From: an uncultured Atopobiaceae bacterium
Lineage (GTDB): Bacteria > Actinomycetota > Coriobacteriia > Coriobacteriales > Atopobiaceae
Reading direction: 5' to 3'
Assembly (NCBI GenBank): GCA_944321515.1
Contig: CALULO010000001.1
Coordinates: 186,001 to 250,000, forward strand
Length of the DNA: 64,000 bases
Part shown: one piece after another, positions 37,149 through 46,158 of the stretch
Layout of the letters: each line of letters begins with the position of its first letter
Numbering within the stretch: the first letter of the stretch is position 1
Made by a program: the position numbers and the translations under genes
The notes under the pieces: model-generated
What the model saw: only the letters and a program-made list of their open reading frames with translations
Databases searched by the model: none
What the model was told of the DNA's origin: nothing

Positions 37149-37997
37149 TTGGACAGGCAGACGGACAGGACGAGCTCCCCGCGGACGCAGTTCGGCGGGC
37201 TCCTTGCCAACCGACGCATGCTGGCGGTCTTCGCAGGCGCCGCGGTGCTGCTTATTGCTCTGGCCATTGTCTTGCCCGCGGCGTGCTCGCCCACAAAGAA
37301 GAGCGACGGCGTGGTGCCCGTCACGCAAAACGGCGTGGTGGTGGGGGCTGATGAAGGCAGCTCGGAAGAAGGCGATGCGGGCGCTGAGGATAGCGTGGCC
37401 ACGGACAACTCGAACGCCACCACGGCCGATGCCGCAGACGACGCAACGGCCGATGCCGCCGCAGACGCAACCGCCACGAGCACGCCGCGCGAGCTTTGGG
37501 GCAAGGGCATGATGCCCTACCTCTACCAGATTGACCCGGAATGGTCCCAGGCCAGCTACTCCGGCGGAACCCTCGCCAAGCAGGGCTGCGGGCCCACCGC
37601 GCTCGACATGGTCTACATCTACCTCACGGGGGACACGAGCATCGACCCCGCTGGTATGGCGGACTTCAGCACCCAGAACGGCTATGCCGACGAGGGCAAC
37701 GGCAGCCTGTGGTCGCTCATGACCGAGGGGGCTGCCCAGCTGGGCCTCTACGGACAGTCCCTGACCGTGTCAGAGGACGCCATACGCTCCGAGCTCGAGG
37801 CCGGCAAGCCGGTCATCTGCATCATGAACCCAGGAACCTTCACACAGGTGGGCCACTACATAGTGCTTGAGCGCGTCGCGAAGGACGGAAACATCGTGGT
37901 ACACGACTCCAACAGCGTCGGACGCAGCATGCGCACGTGGGACCTCGGCCTCATCTGCTCGGAGGCGGCGGGCGCCTGGAGCTTCTCGGCGGCTTAG
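37149..37997 (+). CDS. Membrane-anchored C39-like peptidase-family protein
   Basis: About 282 aa from TTG 37149, preferred because GGGAGG lies just before it (spacing is short); an in-frame ATG at 37128 is the alternative. A transmembrane segment at about 25-45 (AVFAGAAVLLIALAIVLPAACS) is followed by an acidic Ala/Asp/Thr linker. The C39-like domain has the candidate catalytic Cys in KQGCGPTALDMV, His in GHYIVLERV and Asp in IVVHDSNS. Many C39_2 proteins are extracellular peptidases or amidases of the cell wall. It could be a lipoprotein (LPAAC), but the start region is long for a signal peptide. Confidence 0.8.
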   Translation: MDRQTDRTSSPRTQFGGLLANRRMLAVFAGAAVLLIALAIVLPAACSPTKKSDGVVPVTQNGVVVGADEGSSEEGDAGAEDSVATDNSNATTADAADDATADAAADATATSTPRELWGKGMMPYLYQIDPEWSQASYSGGTLAKQGCGPTALDMVYIYLTGDTSIDPAGMADFSTQNGYADEGNGSLWSLMTEGAAQLGLYGQSLTVSEDAIRSELEAGKPVICIMNPGTFTQVGHYIVLERVAKDGNIVVHDSNSVGRSMRTWDLGLICSEAAGAWSFSAA

Positions 37998-38077
37998 CCC
38001 AAGCACAATCTCCGCCACGACCGCGGTCGGCTTGGCATTCCCCGGACGGGCGCAGCCTCGGCGCCAGTGCTTCCGCC

Positions 38078-38746
38078 CTACCTTCTCCTAGCGGAGGCAA
38101 GCAGCTTTTCATACCCCTCGGCAAACCGCCGCGAGCGCGATCCCGCAACCGTGGAGGACAGCACCACGCCATGCTCGTCCGAGCAAAGGAAGACCTCGTC
38201 AAAGCAGCCGTCCCCCGCTATCACGCGCTCGGCAAGATCCGCCTGGTAGGCAACAGTAATGCCGACGGTGCGCGCAAGATCGTCAATAAGGGTTGCCGCA
38301 CCGGACGCAGGGGTTGCCGCCTCGCGCCCGCAGAGAAGGCGCTCGCCGTCGAAGGCCCAGAGCGTCTCCGGGGCAACACCGGTCACGTCCGCCTCGCGCG
38401 ACGCGCGCAGCGCGCGCTCGGCGAGGGCGGAGGACGTGCACACCGAAAGCGGCTCGTAGGGGCCCACGGTCATAGCGGCACAGCCCGCCTCGTCCACGAT
38501 GATCATGAGCACGCCGTCCGGGTAACGCGCCGCCCCCTCGGCGAGCGTCCACTCAATGTGCTGCTTCGCCCACGCCACGAGCTGCGCGGTTACGGCCGCC
38601 CCGTTCACAACGCGGCGGCTCAGCGCGCGAAGATGACGGTTCTCCAGCGGCAGTGACCGGTTGGCAAGGCGCCAGCGGCAAACCAAGGCAGGACGCCCCA
38701 GCTTGAAGTCTCCCATCTGGGCATCCGTGTTCTTCTCGCCTTCCAT
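38078..38746 (-). CDS. Hypothetical protein
   Basis: A 222-aa soluble protein of unknown function. The segments WTLAEGAARYPDGVLMIIVDEAGCAAMTVGPYEPL and GDGCFDEVFLCSDEHGVVLSSTVAGSRSRRFAEGYEKLL vaguely recall fold-type IV aminotransferases (branched-chain/D-Ala type). No PLP lysine motif is evident, so I leave it unnamed. The N-terminus reads MEGEKNTD and contains an exact copy of the dispersed 12-mer (38729-38740). AGGAGAGGAG precedes the ATG. Confidence 0.68.
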   Translation of the reverse strand: MEGEKNTDAQMGDFKLGRPALVCRWRLANRSLPLENRHLRALSRRVVNGAAVTAQLVAWAKQHIEWTLAEGAARYPDGVLMIIVDEAGCAAMTVGPYEPLSVCTSSALAERALRASREADVTGVAPETLWAFDGERLLCGREAATPASGAATLIDDLARTVGITVAYQADLAERVIAGDGCFDEVFLCSDEHGVVLSSTVAGSRSRRFAEGYEKLLASARRR

Positions 38747-38806
38747 GCGCGGCTCCTCTCCTCAACGGGTTACACATTCTACCCCGCGTCTCGCCCGTCC
38801 ATGCAC

Positions 38807-38843
38807 AAAAGGCGCCCCGGGCAGCCCAAGGCCGCCCGGGGCG
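38807..38843 (-). terminator. Rho-independent terminator of purH
   Basis: CGCCCCGGGC/GCCCGGGGCG stem (38813-38843) with a CCTTTTG tail on the minus strand. Confidence 0.85.
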
Positions 38844-38888
38844 AGTTACGAATTCGAGCCTATTCGCCAGGCCCCGCGACTGCGGGGG

Positions 38889-40514
38889 CTAGTGGCGGAA
38901 GTGCCGGGCGCCGGTGAAGACCATGGCGATGCCGTGCTCGTTGCAAGCCTGGATGGACTCGTCGTCACGCTTGGAGCCGCCCGGCTGGATGATGCAGGTC
39001 ACGCCGTGCTCGGCAAGCACGTCAACGTTGTCGCGGAACGGGAAGAACGCGTCGGACGCGCACGCGTAGCCGCCCTTCTCCACGCCCATGCGATCGCAGG
39101 CCTCGTCGGCGCGCTGGCACGCCAGCAGCGCGGAGTCCACGCGGTTGGGCTGGCCGGGGCCCATGCCAATGCCGGCCTTGCCCTTGGACACGAGAATCGC
39201 GTTGGACTTGACGCCCTTGCAGACGCGCCACGCAAACATGAGCTCGTCCATCTCCTCGGGCGTGGGCTTGCGCTCGGTGGGGCAGGTGAAGGTCTCGGGG
39301 TCCTCGCTCACGGAGTCGACGTTCTGGAGCAGCACGCCGCCATCAATGGAGCGCAGCTCGTAGCGTGCGTGGCTGCCCGTGCCGCCCGTGGCGAGCACGC
39401 GCAGGTTGGGGCGCCTGGCCATGCGCTCAAGGGCGTCCGCCGAGAAGGACGGGGCAATGATGACCTCGACGAACTGCTTGTTCTCGTCGGCAAAGTGCTC
39501 GACGAGCTCGTAGGGCACCTCGCGGTTGCAGGCGATGATGCCACCGAAGGCGCTCTTGGGGTCGCAGGCGAAGGCACGATCGTAGGCGGCGGTGACGTCG
39601 TCCGCCACGGCAGAGCCGCACGGGTTCTGGTGCTTCAGGATCACGCAGGCCGGCTCCTCAAACTCGCGCACGAGGTTCCAGGCGGCGTCAGCGTCCAGGA
39701 AGTTGTTGTAGGAAAGCGGCTTGCCCTGAATCTGCTCAGCGCCCACCAGCGGGTGCTCGGAGGATCCGAGGTCGGCAAACTCGTCCGCAAAGCGGTAGAC
39801 CGCCGCGGTCTGCTGGGGGTTCTCGCCGTAGCGCAGGTCCTGGACCTTCTCAAGGTACAGGCCAAACTCGTCCGGCGTGGCCCCCTCGTCCTCAGGCTCG
39901 CCAAACTCGGCGTCGTAGCGATCGGCGAGCCAGTTGGCGATGGCGGCGTCATAGCAGGCCGTGGTCTCGTAGACCTTCAGCTGAAGGAAGCGGCGCAGCT
40001 CGAGGGTGGTGCAGCCGTCGTTGTCCCGCATCTCCTCGAGGACCTCGTCGTAGTCCGCGGGGTCGGAGACCACGGTCACGGAGTCGGCGTTCTTCGCAGC
40101 GGAGCGCAGCATGGAGGGACCACCGATGTCAATGTGCTCGATGGCGTCCGCGAAGGTGACGTCCGGCTTTGCCACGGTCTTCTCAAACTCGTAGAGGTTC
40201 ACGCAGACCAAGTCGATCATGCCAATGCCATGCTCGGCCGCCTCCGCCATGTGCTTGGGATCGTCGCGGCGGGCGAGGAGGCCGCCGTGAACCTTTGGAT
40301 GAAGCGTCTTGACGCGGCCGTCCATCATCTCCGGAAAGCCCGTGTACTGCTCGATGGGAATTACGTGAACGCCAGCCTCCTCGAGCACGCGCGCAGTGCC
40401 GCCGGTGGAGATGACTTCGACGCCGAACTCGTCCTCGAGCGCCTTGACGAAGTCGACCACACCCGTCTTATCCGTCACTGAGACGAGCGCGCGTTTAATT
40501 GGAGTGTTTGGCAT
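38889..40514 (-). CDS. purH: Bifunctional AICAR transformylase/IMP cyclohydrolase
   Basis: A 541-aa enzyme performing the last two steps of IMP synthesis. The N-terminal IMP cyclohydrolase domain (1-~200) has [25 protein letters not shown] and [18 protein letters not shown]. The transformylase domain has [39 protein letters not shown] and the C-terminal [30 protein letters not shown]. Full standard length. Monocistronic. Together with purC and purB in this window it shows de novo purine synthesis, although the genes are scattered. Confidence 0.97.
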   Translation of the reverse strand: MPNTPIKRALVSVTDKTGVVDFVKALEDEFGVEVISTGGTARVLEEAGVHVIPIEQYTGFPEMMDGRVKTLHPKVHGGLLARRDDPKHMAEAAEHGIGMIDLVCVNLYEFEKTVAKPDVTFADAIEHIDIGGPSMLRSAAKNADSVTVVSDPADYDEVLEEMRDNDGCTTLELRRFLQLKVYETTACYDAAIANWLADRYDAEFGEPEDEGATPDEFGLYLEKVQDLRYGENPQQTAAVYRFADEFADLGSSEHPLVGAEQIQGKPLSYNNFLDADAAWNLVREFEEPACVILKHQNPCGSAVADDVTAAYDRAFACDPKSAFGGIIACNREVPYELVEHFADENKQFVEVIIAPSFSADALERMARRPNLRVLATGGTGSHARYELRSIDGGVLLQNVDSVSEDPETFTCPTERKPTPEEMDELMFAWRVCKGVKSNAILVSKGKAGIGMGPGQPNRVDSALLACQRADEACDRMGVEKGGYACASDAFFPFRDNVDVLAEHGVTCIIQPGGSKRDDESIQACNEHGIAMVFTGARHFRH

Positions 40515-40585
40515 GGGGGGCCTCCTTGGAAATAGCGACCGCTTGCGGTACCGTCATCACTACGATACAGCAGCTAGGAGAAAAC

Positions 40586-41239
40586 ATGCTGGGAAACGCA
40601 ACTGGACTCGCTCTACGACCCTTCGAGGAGCGGGACTTCTATCCCCTGGTCGATATCCTCGCCCAGACTTGGCTCGCTGACCACCCGGGGCTTCCGGGCG
40701 AGCTTGCCAGCACCATAGAGCTGTGCGACTACCTCTCGCAGACCACCTGGTCGCTTGTGGCCAAGCGTGAGAACAAGCTGCTGGGCGCCGTGCTGCTGTC
40801 CGAGCGCGATCGCGAGGTTGCAAACGCGGACGAGTGGCGTCGCCGAGGGGCCGTCGCCGAACGCGAGGCGGCCAAGAGCCCGGAGTGCACGCGCGTCGTG
40901 GACCGAGAGATGGCCGTCGTAGTCGAGGAGGCCGGGCTCGCCCGCGACTATGAGATGACCGGCGCGCCCGAGTCAGCATTTGCCGTAAAGCTGCTCATCG
41001 TCTCGCCAGAGGCGCGCGGGCTGGGCGTTGGGGGAAGGCTCTTCAACGCCATGCGCGCGTACCTTCGCGAGCGCGACGCCGTGGGCTTTCACCTGCTCAC
41101 GGACGATAGCTGCGACATCTCCTTCTATGACCACAACGGCCTAACTCAGGAGATATGCCGCGCATCCCAAGTTGATTGGGGCGACAGCGAGCCCGGCAAA
41201 GGGGACTTCCACATATACGTTTACACCGAGCGGCTCTAG
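40586..41239 (+). CDS. GNAT-family N-acetyltransferase
   Basis: A 217-aa protein. The acetyl-CoA site is in VKLLIVSPEARGLGVGGRLFNAMRAYL (V-x-x-x-x-RGxGxG type), followed by FHLLTDDSCDISFYDHNGL. The N-terminal half is longer than in minimal GNATs and charged. The acceptor is unknown. TAGGAG precedes ATG 40586; longer in-frame starts have no ribosome-binding site. It is divergent from purH. Confidence 0.85.
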   Translation: MLGNATGLALRPFEERDFYPLVDILAQTWLADHPGLPGELASTIELCDYLSQTTWSLVAKRENKLLGAVLLSERDREVANADEWRRRGAVAEREAAKSPECTRVVDREMAVVVEEAGLARDYEMTGAPESAFAVKLLIVSPEARGLGVGGRLFNAMRAYLRERDAVGFHLLTDDSCDISFYDHNGLTQEICRASQVDWGDSEPGKGDFHIYVYTERL

Positions 41240-41407
41240 ACGGACCCAGGCGGGCTCCACGGCCATGGTGGGGTGACGGCCCCCGCGGGCTGGCCCGAGG
41301 CCCCGGAGCTCACGCCCTTCCAAGGTGGAGGCTTCCGCCTTATGCATATCTGACAACCCTGTCTACCCGCGAGGCTGAATCGAGTCACGCACGAGCAAAG
41401 GGGGCGC

Positions 41408-42391
41408 ATGGCCATGGGCGAGAAGAACGCGCGGGTGCGAGGGCGATTTGCCCCCACCCCCTCGGGACGAATGCACCTGGGCAACGTGTTCTCCGCGCTT
41501 ATCGCCTGGCTCTCCGCGCGCTCCGCCGGGGGCGAGGTGATGCTGCGCATCGAGGACCTCGACCCGCGGGCACGGAGCCATGAGCGCGCCGACGCCCTCA
41601 TGGCGGACCTTGAGTGGCTGGGGCTCACCTGGGACGACGGACCCTACTATCAGAGCGAGCGAGGCGCCTTCTATGCTGAGGCGCTTGCTCGCCTGGCGGC
41701 AGCCGGCCTCACCTTCCCCTGCTTCTGCACGCGCGCGGAGCTCCACGCGGCCAGTGCGCCGCACGCCTCGGACGGCACGCCCGTCTACCCCGGCACGTGT
41801 CGCCGCCTCTCCGCCGATGAGGTGAGGCGGCGGTCGCAGGTGCGGCCGCCGGCAACGCGTCTGCGCGTACCGGACGCCGCAGACCCCGCCGGCACCATCG
41901 AGTTCTGCGACCTCGCCTACGGCCCCCAGCGCGAGGTGCTCGCGGACGAATGTGGAGACTTTCTCGTGCGACGCAGCGACGGCGTGGTGGCATACCAACT
42001 TGCCGTGGTGGTGGACGACGCCCTCATGGGCGTAAACCAAGTGGTCCGCGGCCGCGACCTTCTCGGTTCCTGCGCGAGGCAGACCTACCTTGCGGGCCTG
42101 CTGGGCTGGTACGCGCCCACGTATGGCCACGTGCCGCTGCTTGTTGCCCCAGACGGCAGGCGGCTCTCAAAACGCGAGAAAGACCTCGACCTAGGCTCCC
42201 TACGAGAGCGCGGGGTCGCCCCAGAGCGTATCATCGGGACGCTGGCCGCCGCCGTTGGACTCGCGGAGCCGGGAGATGGCGCAAGCGCGACGGAGCTTAT
42301 CGGCTCCTTCGCCTGGGAGACGATCGCCACGCACCCGCAAGACATCGTCGTAGACGAGGATTTTCTTGCAGGGCTTTGTAAGAAGTTGTGA
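41408..42391 (+). CDS. gluQ: Glutamyl-Q tRNA(Asp) synthetase
   Basis: A 327-aa truncated GluRS paralogue that glutamylates the queuosine at position 34 of tRNA-Asp. It has the catalytic domain only: RFAPTPSGRMHLGN (HIGH motif variant), LRIEDLDPRA, the zinc site with CFCTRAEL and a later TCRR, VVRGRDLLGSCARQ, and RRLSKREKDLDLG (KMSKS variant). No anticodon-binding domain follows, which separates it from GltX. GGGGG upstream supports ATG 41408. The second codon block MGEKNA holds an exact copy of the dispersed 12-mer (41417-41428). It ends 38 bp before tRNA-Ser. Confidence 0.9.
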   Translation: MAMGEKNARVRGRFAPTPSGRMHLGNVFSALIAWLSARSAGGEVMLRIEDLDPRARSHERADALMADLEWLGLTWDDGPYYQSERGAFYAEALARLAAAGLTFPCFCTRAELHAASAPHASDGTPVYPGTCRRLSADEVRRRSQVRPPATRLRVPDAADPAGTIEFCDLAYGPQREVLADECGDFLVRRSDGVVAYQLAVVVDDALMGVNQVVRGRDLLGSCARQTYLAGLLGWYAPTYGHVPLLVAPDGRRLSKREKDLDLGSLRERGVAPERIIGTLAAAVGLAEPGDGASATELIGSFAWETIATHPQDIVVDEDFLAGLCKKL

Positions 42392-42429
42392 GTCTGCGCT
42401 TTGTGGGGTATTATTCTTGGGCACCGATT

Positions 42430-42521
42430 GGAGAGCTGACCGAGAGGCCGAAGGTGCTCGCCTGCTAAGCGAGTATAGGATGCAAATCCTATCTGGGGTT
42501 CGAATCCCCAGCTCTCCGCCA
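42430..42521 (+). tRNA. tRNA-Ser (GCT)
   Basis: 92-nt class-II tRNA: acceptor GGAGAGC/GCTCTCC, anticodon loop CTGCTAA (anticodon GCT), long variable arm TATAGGATGCAAATCCTATC, T-loop TTCGAAT, discriminator G and encoded CCA. Confidence 0.97.
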
Positions 42522-42529
42522 GACTGTTC

Positions 42530-42562
42530 GAGGCCCGTCCCACTTGTGGGGCGGGCCTCTTT
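42530..42562 (+). terminator. Terminator after tRNA-Ser
   Basis: GAGGCCCG(T)CCCAC stem with GTGGGGCGGGCCTC, followed by TTTG. Confidence 0.82.
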
Positions 42563-42674
42563 GCTTAGGGCTCATTCCAACCGGCCCCAGAGTCGCAACT
42601 TCACCACATCTTCGACATTTTTCATTTTCCCCCTTGACGAGCGCATGGGAGCGTGGCATTATTCTCAATCGCAC

Positions 42675-42751
42675 GCGGCGTTACCTCAGCTGGATAGAGG
42701 ACCTGACTACGAATCAGGGCGTCATAGGTTCGAATCCTATACGCCGCACCA
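42675..42751 (+). tRNA. tRNA-Arg (ACG)
   Basis: 77-nt cloverleaf: acceptor GCGGCGT/ACGCCGC, D-arm CCTC..GAGG, anticodon loop CTACGAA (anticodon ACG, wobble A expected to be inosine), T-arm ATAGG TTCGAAT CCTAT, discriminator A and encoded CCA. Confidence 0.97.
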
Positions 42752-42761
42752 CGCAAACTAA

Positions 42762-42786
42762 GGGGCTCCTTCGGGAGCCCCTTTTT
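42762..42786 (+). terminator. Terminator after tRNA-Arg
   Basis: GGGGCTCC-TTCG-GGAGCCCC followed by TTTTT. Confidence 0.9.
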
Positions 42787-42832
42787 GCCTTCGCGGCAAG
42801 GTCGGCTCGAGACCATGCGCACCCTCACGCAC

Positions 42833-43543
42833 TCACAGGTCGTAGTGATCCACGCCGTCGGCGGCCATGCGGGCCTTGAGGCCCTCCATCACCGGGATGC
42901 TCCTCGTGCAGCCCACGCGCTCCGCTCCGGCGGCAACCATGGCAAGGAACGTCTCGGCGTCGCGAATTCGGCCAGCCGCCTTGACCTTAACCCTCTGGTC
43001 CACGTGCGCGCGCATGAGGCGCACGTCCTCGACAGTGGCCCCTCCCGTCGAGAAGCCGGTGGACGTCTTTATGAAGTCGGGAAGGACCTTGCTGGCAACA
43101 CCGCAAAGCGCGATCTTCTCATCCTGCGTCAGCAAGCAGTTCTCGAATATTACCTTTGAGGTTGCCCCCGCTTCGCGACATGCGGCGACAACGCGCTCCA
43201 TCTCGTCCTCAACGTATGTCCAGTTGCCCGCCTTCACCTCGGTAAGGTTGACCACGTAGTCGATTTCGTTGGCCCCGGAGGACAGGGCGTCCTTCGTCTC
43301 GAAGACCTTGGAGGCAACGGAAATCTGCCCCAGTGGAAAGCCGATAGCCGCGCCTACATGGACGTCCGTCCCCGCAAGGAGCTCCGCACAAAGCGCAGAC
43401 TGCACTGGGTTTATAGCCACCATGCGGAAGTGATAGCGCACGGCCTCGTCGCAAAGACGCCCCATGTCCTCGCGCGTAGCATCTGGCCGTAGGTTCGTGT
43501 GGTCGATCATGCGGGCGAAATCGTCAAGCGTATAGCTCCTCAC
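42833..43543 (-). CDS. deoC: Deoxyribose-phosphate aldolase
   Basis: A 236-aa class-I aldolase that splits 2-deoxyribose 5-phosphate into glyceraldehyde 3-phosphate and acetaldehyde. Recognisable are MIDHTNLRPDATRED, AAIGFPLG, EIDYVVNL, the KVIFENCLLT region, the Schiff-base lysine in FIKTSTGFSTGGAT and VKAAGRIRDAET. I chose GTG 43543 because GGAGG lies eight bases upstream; the frame extends further to 43612 without a better site. Monocistronic, convergent with tRNA-Arg. Confidence 0.94.
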   Translation of the reverse strand: MRSYTLDDFARMIDHTNLRPDATREDMGRLCDEAVRYHFRMVAINPVQSALCAELLAGTDVHVGAAIGFPLGQISVASKVFETKDALSSGANEIDYVVNLTEVKAGNWTYVEDEMERVVAACREAGATSKVIFENCLLTQDEKIALCGVASKVLPDFIKTSTGFSTGGATVEDVRLMRAHVDQRVKVKAAGRIRDAETFLAMVAAGAERVGCTRSIPVMEGLKARMAADGVDHYDL

Positions 43544-43630
43544 AACAGCTCCCTCCAGACGTCCAGAACATGCGCCCATGCTATCCGACAGCCGTGCTCG
43601 CACGTGCGCCATACTCCGCGACAGGCTGCA

Positions 43631-43975
43631 CTACCTCGCCGGGCGGAACTGGATGCCGCTCTCTGAGCCCACCCCGGCGAAGGTGTACGGCACTTCCCGG
43701 GCATCACAGAGATCCATCAGGTCCGCAACGTCGTGCCTCTCATCCGAGAGGTACTCCCGCAATGACGCACCCTCACACGCCGAGCCAACAGCCTCCAGCA
43801 GCGCCTCCACGGCCGACGGGGAGAACACCACCCGCAGGCTACGCCACTCATCCCCATACGCCACGAGCACCGAAGGGCCCGAGAGATCCTCGCGAACCAC
43901 CAGACCATCCTCAGCCTGCTCCAGCAGCATCCGCCGAATGTCTCCCGCCCGCTCAAAACGTGCCACCTCGTACAT
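43631..43975 (-). CDS. Small hypothetical protein with a candidate SOS-type promoter
   Basis: About 114 aa from ATG 43975 (MYEVARFERAGD), which has GGAGG eight bases upstream; a GTG 11 codons earlier is possible. The sequence (GLVVREDLSGPSVLVAYGDEWRSLRVVFSPSAVEALLEA..) is acidic, soluble and matches nothing I can name. Its promoter region is unusually well defined: TATAAT on the minus strand at 44011-44016, and directly upstream a GAACATATGTTT palindrome resembling LexA/DinR boxes. Confidence 0.65.
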   Translation of the reverse strand: MYEVARFERAGDIRRMLLEQAEDGLVVREDLSGPSVLVAYGDEWRSLRVVFSPSAVEALLEAVGSACEGASLREYLSDERHDVADLMDLCDAREVPYTFAGVGSESGIQFRPAR

Positions 43976-44010
43976 CCCCATTTCCTCCCCCTTCTCTGTC
44001 CCGTTCACCC

Positions 44011-44030
44011 ATTATACCAAACATATGTTC
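44011..44030 (-). promoter_or_regulatory. TATAAT promoter with LexA-like operator
   Basis: The minus strand reads GAACATATGTTT (44019-44030), then GG, then TATAAT (44011-44016). GAAC-N4-GTTY is the core of Gram-positive SOS boxes. A second GAAC half-site lies at about 44042. LexA control of the small gene is inferred from this match alone. Confidence 0.5.
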
Positions 44031-44120
44031 TCACAAACTAATGTTCTATAGATAAACTTGACAGATCGGAGGCGGGGACGGAGGGGCCCAACGTATCTGT
44101 GCGTCAGGTAGCCAACAAGA

Positions 44121-44151
44121 AGGGGCCGCCCGAACCATTCGGACGGCCCCT
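44121..44151 (-). terminator. Terminator of serS
   Basis: AGGGGCCG-CCCG / CGG-CGGCCCCT hairpin with an 8-nt loop and a pyrimidine-rich minus-strand tail (CTTCTTG). Confidence 0.75.
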
Positions 44152-44158
44152 GCCCCAA

Positions 44159-44170
44159 GTTCTTCTCGCC
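44159..44170 (-). repeat. Dispersed 12-mer GGCGAGAAGAAC, intergenic copy
   Basis: Exact copy between the serS stop codon and its terminator hairpin. Confidence 0.7.
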
Positions 44171-44175
44171 CGTAC

Positions 44176-45468
44176 CTACTCGGGCTTGATGACCTCGACG
44201 CCACCCATGTAGGGACGCAGGGCCTCCGGCACCGTAATGGAACCGTCGGGGTTCTGGTAGTTCTCCATGATGGCGGCCATCGTACGGCCCACCGCCAGAC
44301 CAGAGCCGTTGAGGGTGTGGACGAAGCGCGTGCCCTTGAACTCAGACGGGTCCTTGTAGCGAATGTTGGCGCGACGAGCCTGGAAGTCCCAGCAGTTGGA
44401 GCAGGAGGAGATCTCCTTGTAGGCGTTGTAGCTGGGGAGCCAGACCTCAAGGTCATAGCACTTGCATGCGGAGAAGCCAATGTCACCGGTGCAGAGCGTC
44501 ACCACGTGGTAGGGCAGCCCCAGGGCCTGGAGCACCGCCTCGGCCTCGGCAACCATGCTCTCGAGCTGGTTCATCGAGTCCTCCGGCTTGGCAAACTTGA
44601 CCATCTCCACCTTGTCGAACTGGTGCACGCGGATGATGCCGCGCGTGTCGCGGCCGGCCGAACCGGCCTCCTCGCGGAAGCACGGCGTGAAGGCGGTATA
44701 CCAGAGCGGCAGCTGGGAGCCGTCGAGCACCTCGCCGCGGTGCAAGTTGGTCAGCATGACCTCGGCAGTGGGGATGAGGTACATGTCCGGCTGGACGTGA
44801 TAGAGGTCGTCCTCGAACTTGGGCAGCTGGCCCGTGCCAAAGAGGGTCTCGTGGTTGGTGATGACGGGCATCCACCACTCTTTGAAGCCCGCCTTGACGT
44901 GCATGTCCACCATGAAGCTGATGAGGGCGCGCTCCATGCGGGCGCCCATGCCACCGAGCACGTAGAAGCGCGTGCCAGAAATCTTGACGCCACGGTCGAA
45001 GTCGATCATGCCGGTTGCGGGGCCAAGGTCCCAGTGCGCCTGCGGCTCAAAGCCCTCGGAGGCAAAGTCGCGCGGGGTGCCCCAGCGACGCACCTCGGGG
45101 TTGTCGGAGTCGTCCTTGCCGTAGGGCACGCTCTCGTGCGGGATGTTGGGGATGCGGGAGACCAGGTCGAAGAGCTCGTCCTCCACCTCGGTGCGACGGT
45201 CATCCAGCGCGGCGATGCGGTCCTTGTTGGCTGCCACCTGCGCCTTTGCAGCCTCGGCCTCGTCCTTCTTGCCATCACGCATGAGCTGGCCGATCTGCTT
45301 GGAGACGGCATTGCGCTCCGCCTGGAGCTTCTCGACCTCCGAGATGACGGAGCGGCGCTCCTCGTCGAGCTCGAAGAAGCGGTCCCGGTCCCAGTGCGCG
45401 TTCTGGCGCGACTCGCACGCCTTGTCCACGACGTCGGGGTTCTCGCGGACGAACTTGATGTCGAGCAT
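44176..45468 (-). CDS. serS: Seryl-tRNA synthetase
   Basis: A 430-aa class-II synthetase. The N-terminal coiled-coil arm (about 28-110, EERRSVISEVEKLQAERNAVSKQIGQ) binds the long variable arm of tRNA-Ser. The core has LTNLHRGEVLDGSQLPLWYTAFTPCFREEAGSAGRDTRGIIRVHQFDKVEMV (motif 2) and NGSGLAVGRTMAAIMENYQNPDGSI (motif 3). ATG 45468 (MLDIKFVREN) is preceded by AAGGAG and is the normal family start. Confidence 0.97.
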   Translation of the reverse strand: MLDIKFVRENPDVVDKACESRQNAHWDRDRFFELDEERRSVISEVEKLQAERNAVSKQIGQLMRDGKKDEAEAAKAQVAANKDRIAALDDRRTEVEDELFDLVSRIPNIPHESVPYGKDDSDNPEVRRWGTPRDFASEGFEPQAHWDLGPATGMIDFDRGVKISGTRFYVLGGMGARMERALISFMVDMHVKAGFKEWWMPVITNHETLFGTGQLPKFEDDLYHVQPDMYLIPTAEVMLTNLHRGEVLDGSQLPLWYTAFTPCFREEAGSAGRDTRGIIRVHQFDKVEMVKFAKPEDSMNQLESMVAEAEAVLQALGLPYHVVTLCTGDIGFSACKCYDLEVWLPSYNAYKEISSCSNCWDFQARRANIRYKDPSEFKGTRFVHTLNGSGLAVGRTMAAIMENYQNPDGSITVPEALRPYMGGVEVIKPE

Positions 45469-45573
45469 TTTGGCTCCTTGCTTCTGTCTTGTGCCCATGC
45501 CGCCGAGCCTCGCCGGCAGCTCCCCAAGTATATACTTGTGCGCGTGAAACTATCGACGCACACAGGAGGCAGC

Positions 45574-45765
45574 ATGCAGGCGATCGGAGACTTCTTCGCG
45601 TGGCTCTTCAGCGACCGGATGGGCGTCATCTGCCTCATCCTCGGCGGCATCATTTTGTGCCTCATCATTGCACTGCTCATGGAGCGCAAGACCAAGCAGC
45701 GCTACTTTAACCACGAGAAGACGGATGACGACTGGGGCCTCTTCGACGACGATGACGAGGAGTAG
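45574..45765 (+). CDS. Small single-pass membrane protein (63 aa)
   Basis: MQAIGDFFAWLFSDRMG is followed by one transmembrane helix (VICLILGGIILCLIIALLM, about 18-36), a basic stop-transfer patch (ERKTKQRYFNHEK) and a very acidic tail (DDDWGLFDDDDEE). GGAGG sits three bases before the ATG. It is divergent from serS and followed by its own terminator, which supports a real gene although it is short. Function unknown; the topology puts the acidic tail in the cytoplasm. Confidence 0.75.
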   Translation: MQAIGDFFAWLFSDRMGVICLILGGIILCLIIALLMERKTKQRYFNHEKTDDDWGLFDDDDEE

Positions 45766-45833
45766 CGGCTCCCGGGCGTAGGTGCGCATCCATCGCGTCC
45801 GTCCCCAGGCATCTTCCCTGGGCACACAAAAAA

Positions 45834-45860
45834 GGCCCCCGACCTCAGCCGGGGGCCTTT
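45834..45860 (+). terminator. Bidirectional terminator between small gene and tRNA-Leu
   Basis: GGCCCCCG/CGGGGGCC hairpin (ACCTCAGC loop region) with TTT to the right and an A-run to the left; it can end both the small membrane gene and tRNA-Leu. Confidence 0.85.
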
Positions 45861-45867
45861 GCATTCA

Positions 45868-45954
45868 TGGTGCGGGCGAAAGGACTTGAACCTTCATGGG
45901 GTTGCCCCCATACGGACCTGAACCGTACGCGTCTGCCAATTCCGCCACGCCCGC
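45868..45954 (-). tRNA. tRNA-Leu (CAG)
   Basis: 87-nt class-II tRNA on the minus strand: acceptor GCGGGCG/CGCCCGC, anticodon stem TACGG..CCGTA with loop TTCAGGT (anticodon CAG), variable arm TGGGGGCAACCCCA, T-loop TTCAAGT, discriminator A and encoded CCA. Confidence 0.96.
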
Positions 45955-46158
45955 GTGCTGAGCTATATTACCCCAACCGCAGCGGACTGCCAAGAGATTT
46001 TTCCCAGAACCTCCCGCGCCCCCTGGCGCGCGAGGCGACGCGCGGTCGCGGTAGAATGGCCGCACGGCAAACGCACACGTCGGCCGCACGGTTGAGCGCG
46101 ACGCGCAGGGCGCGCCGATCTCCGCGCGGTCACACGCAGCCAAAACGAGGGAGGACCC

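Noticed and set aside
38078..38746. Branched-chain/D-amino-acid aminotransferase
   Set aside because: The C-terminal DEVFL..S similarity is short and no PLP-lysine motif could be identified.
41408..42391. Canonical glutamyl-tRNA synthetase (GltX)
   Set aside because: Only 327 aa and no anticodon-binding domain; the zinc motif and length fit GluQ-RS.
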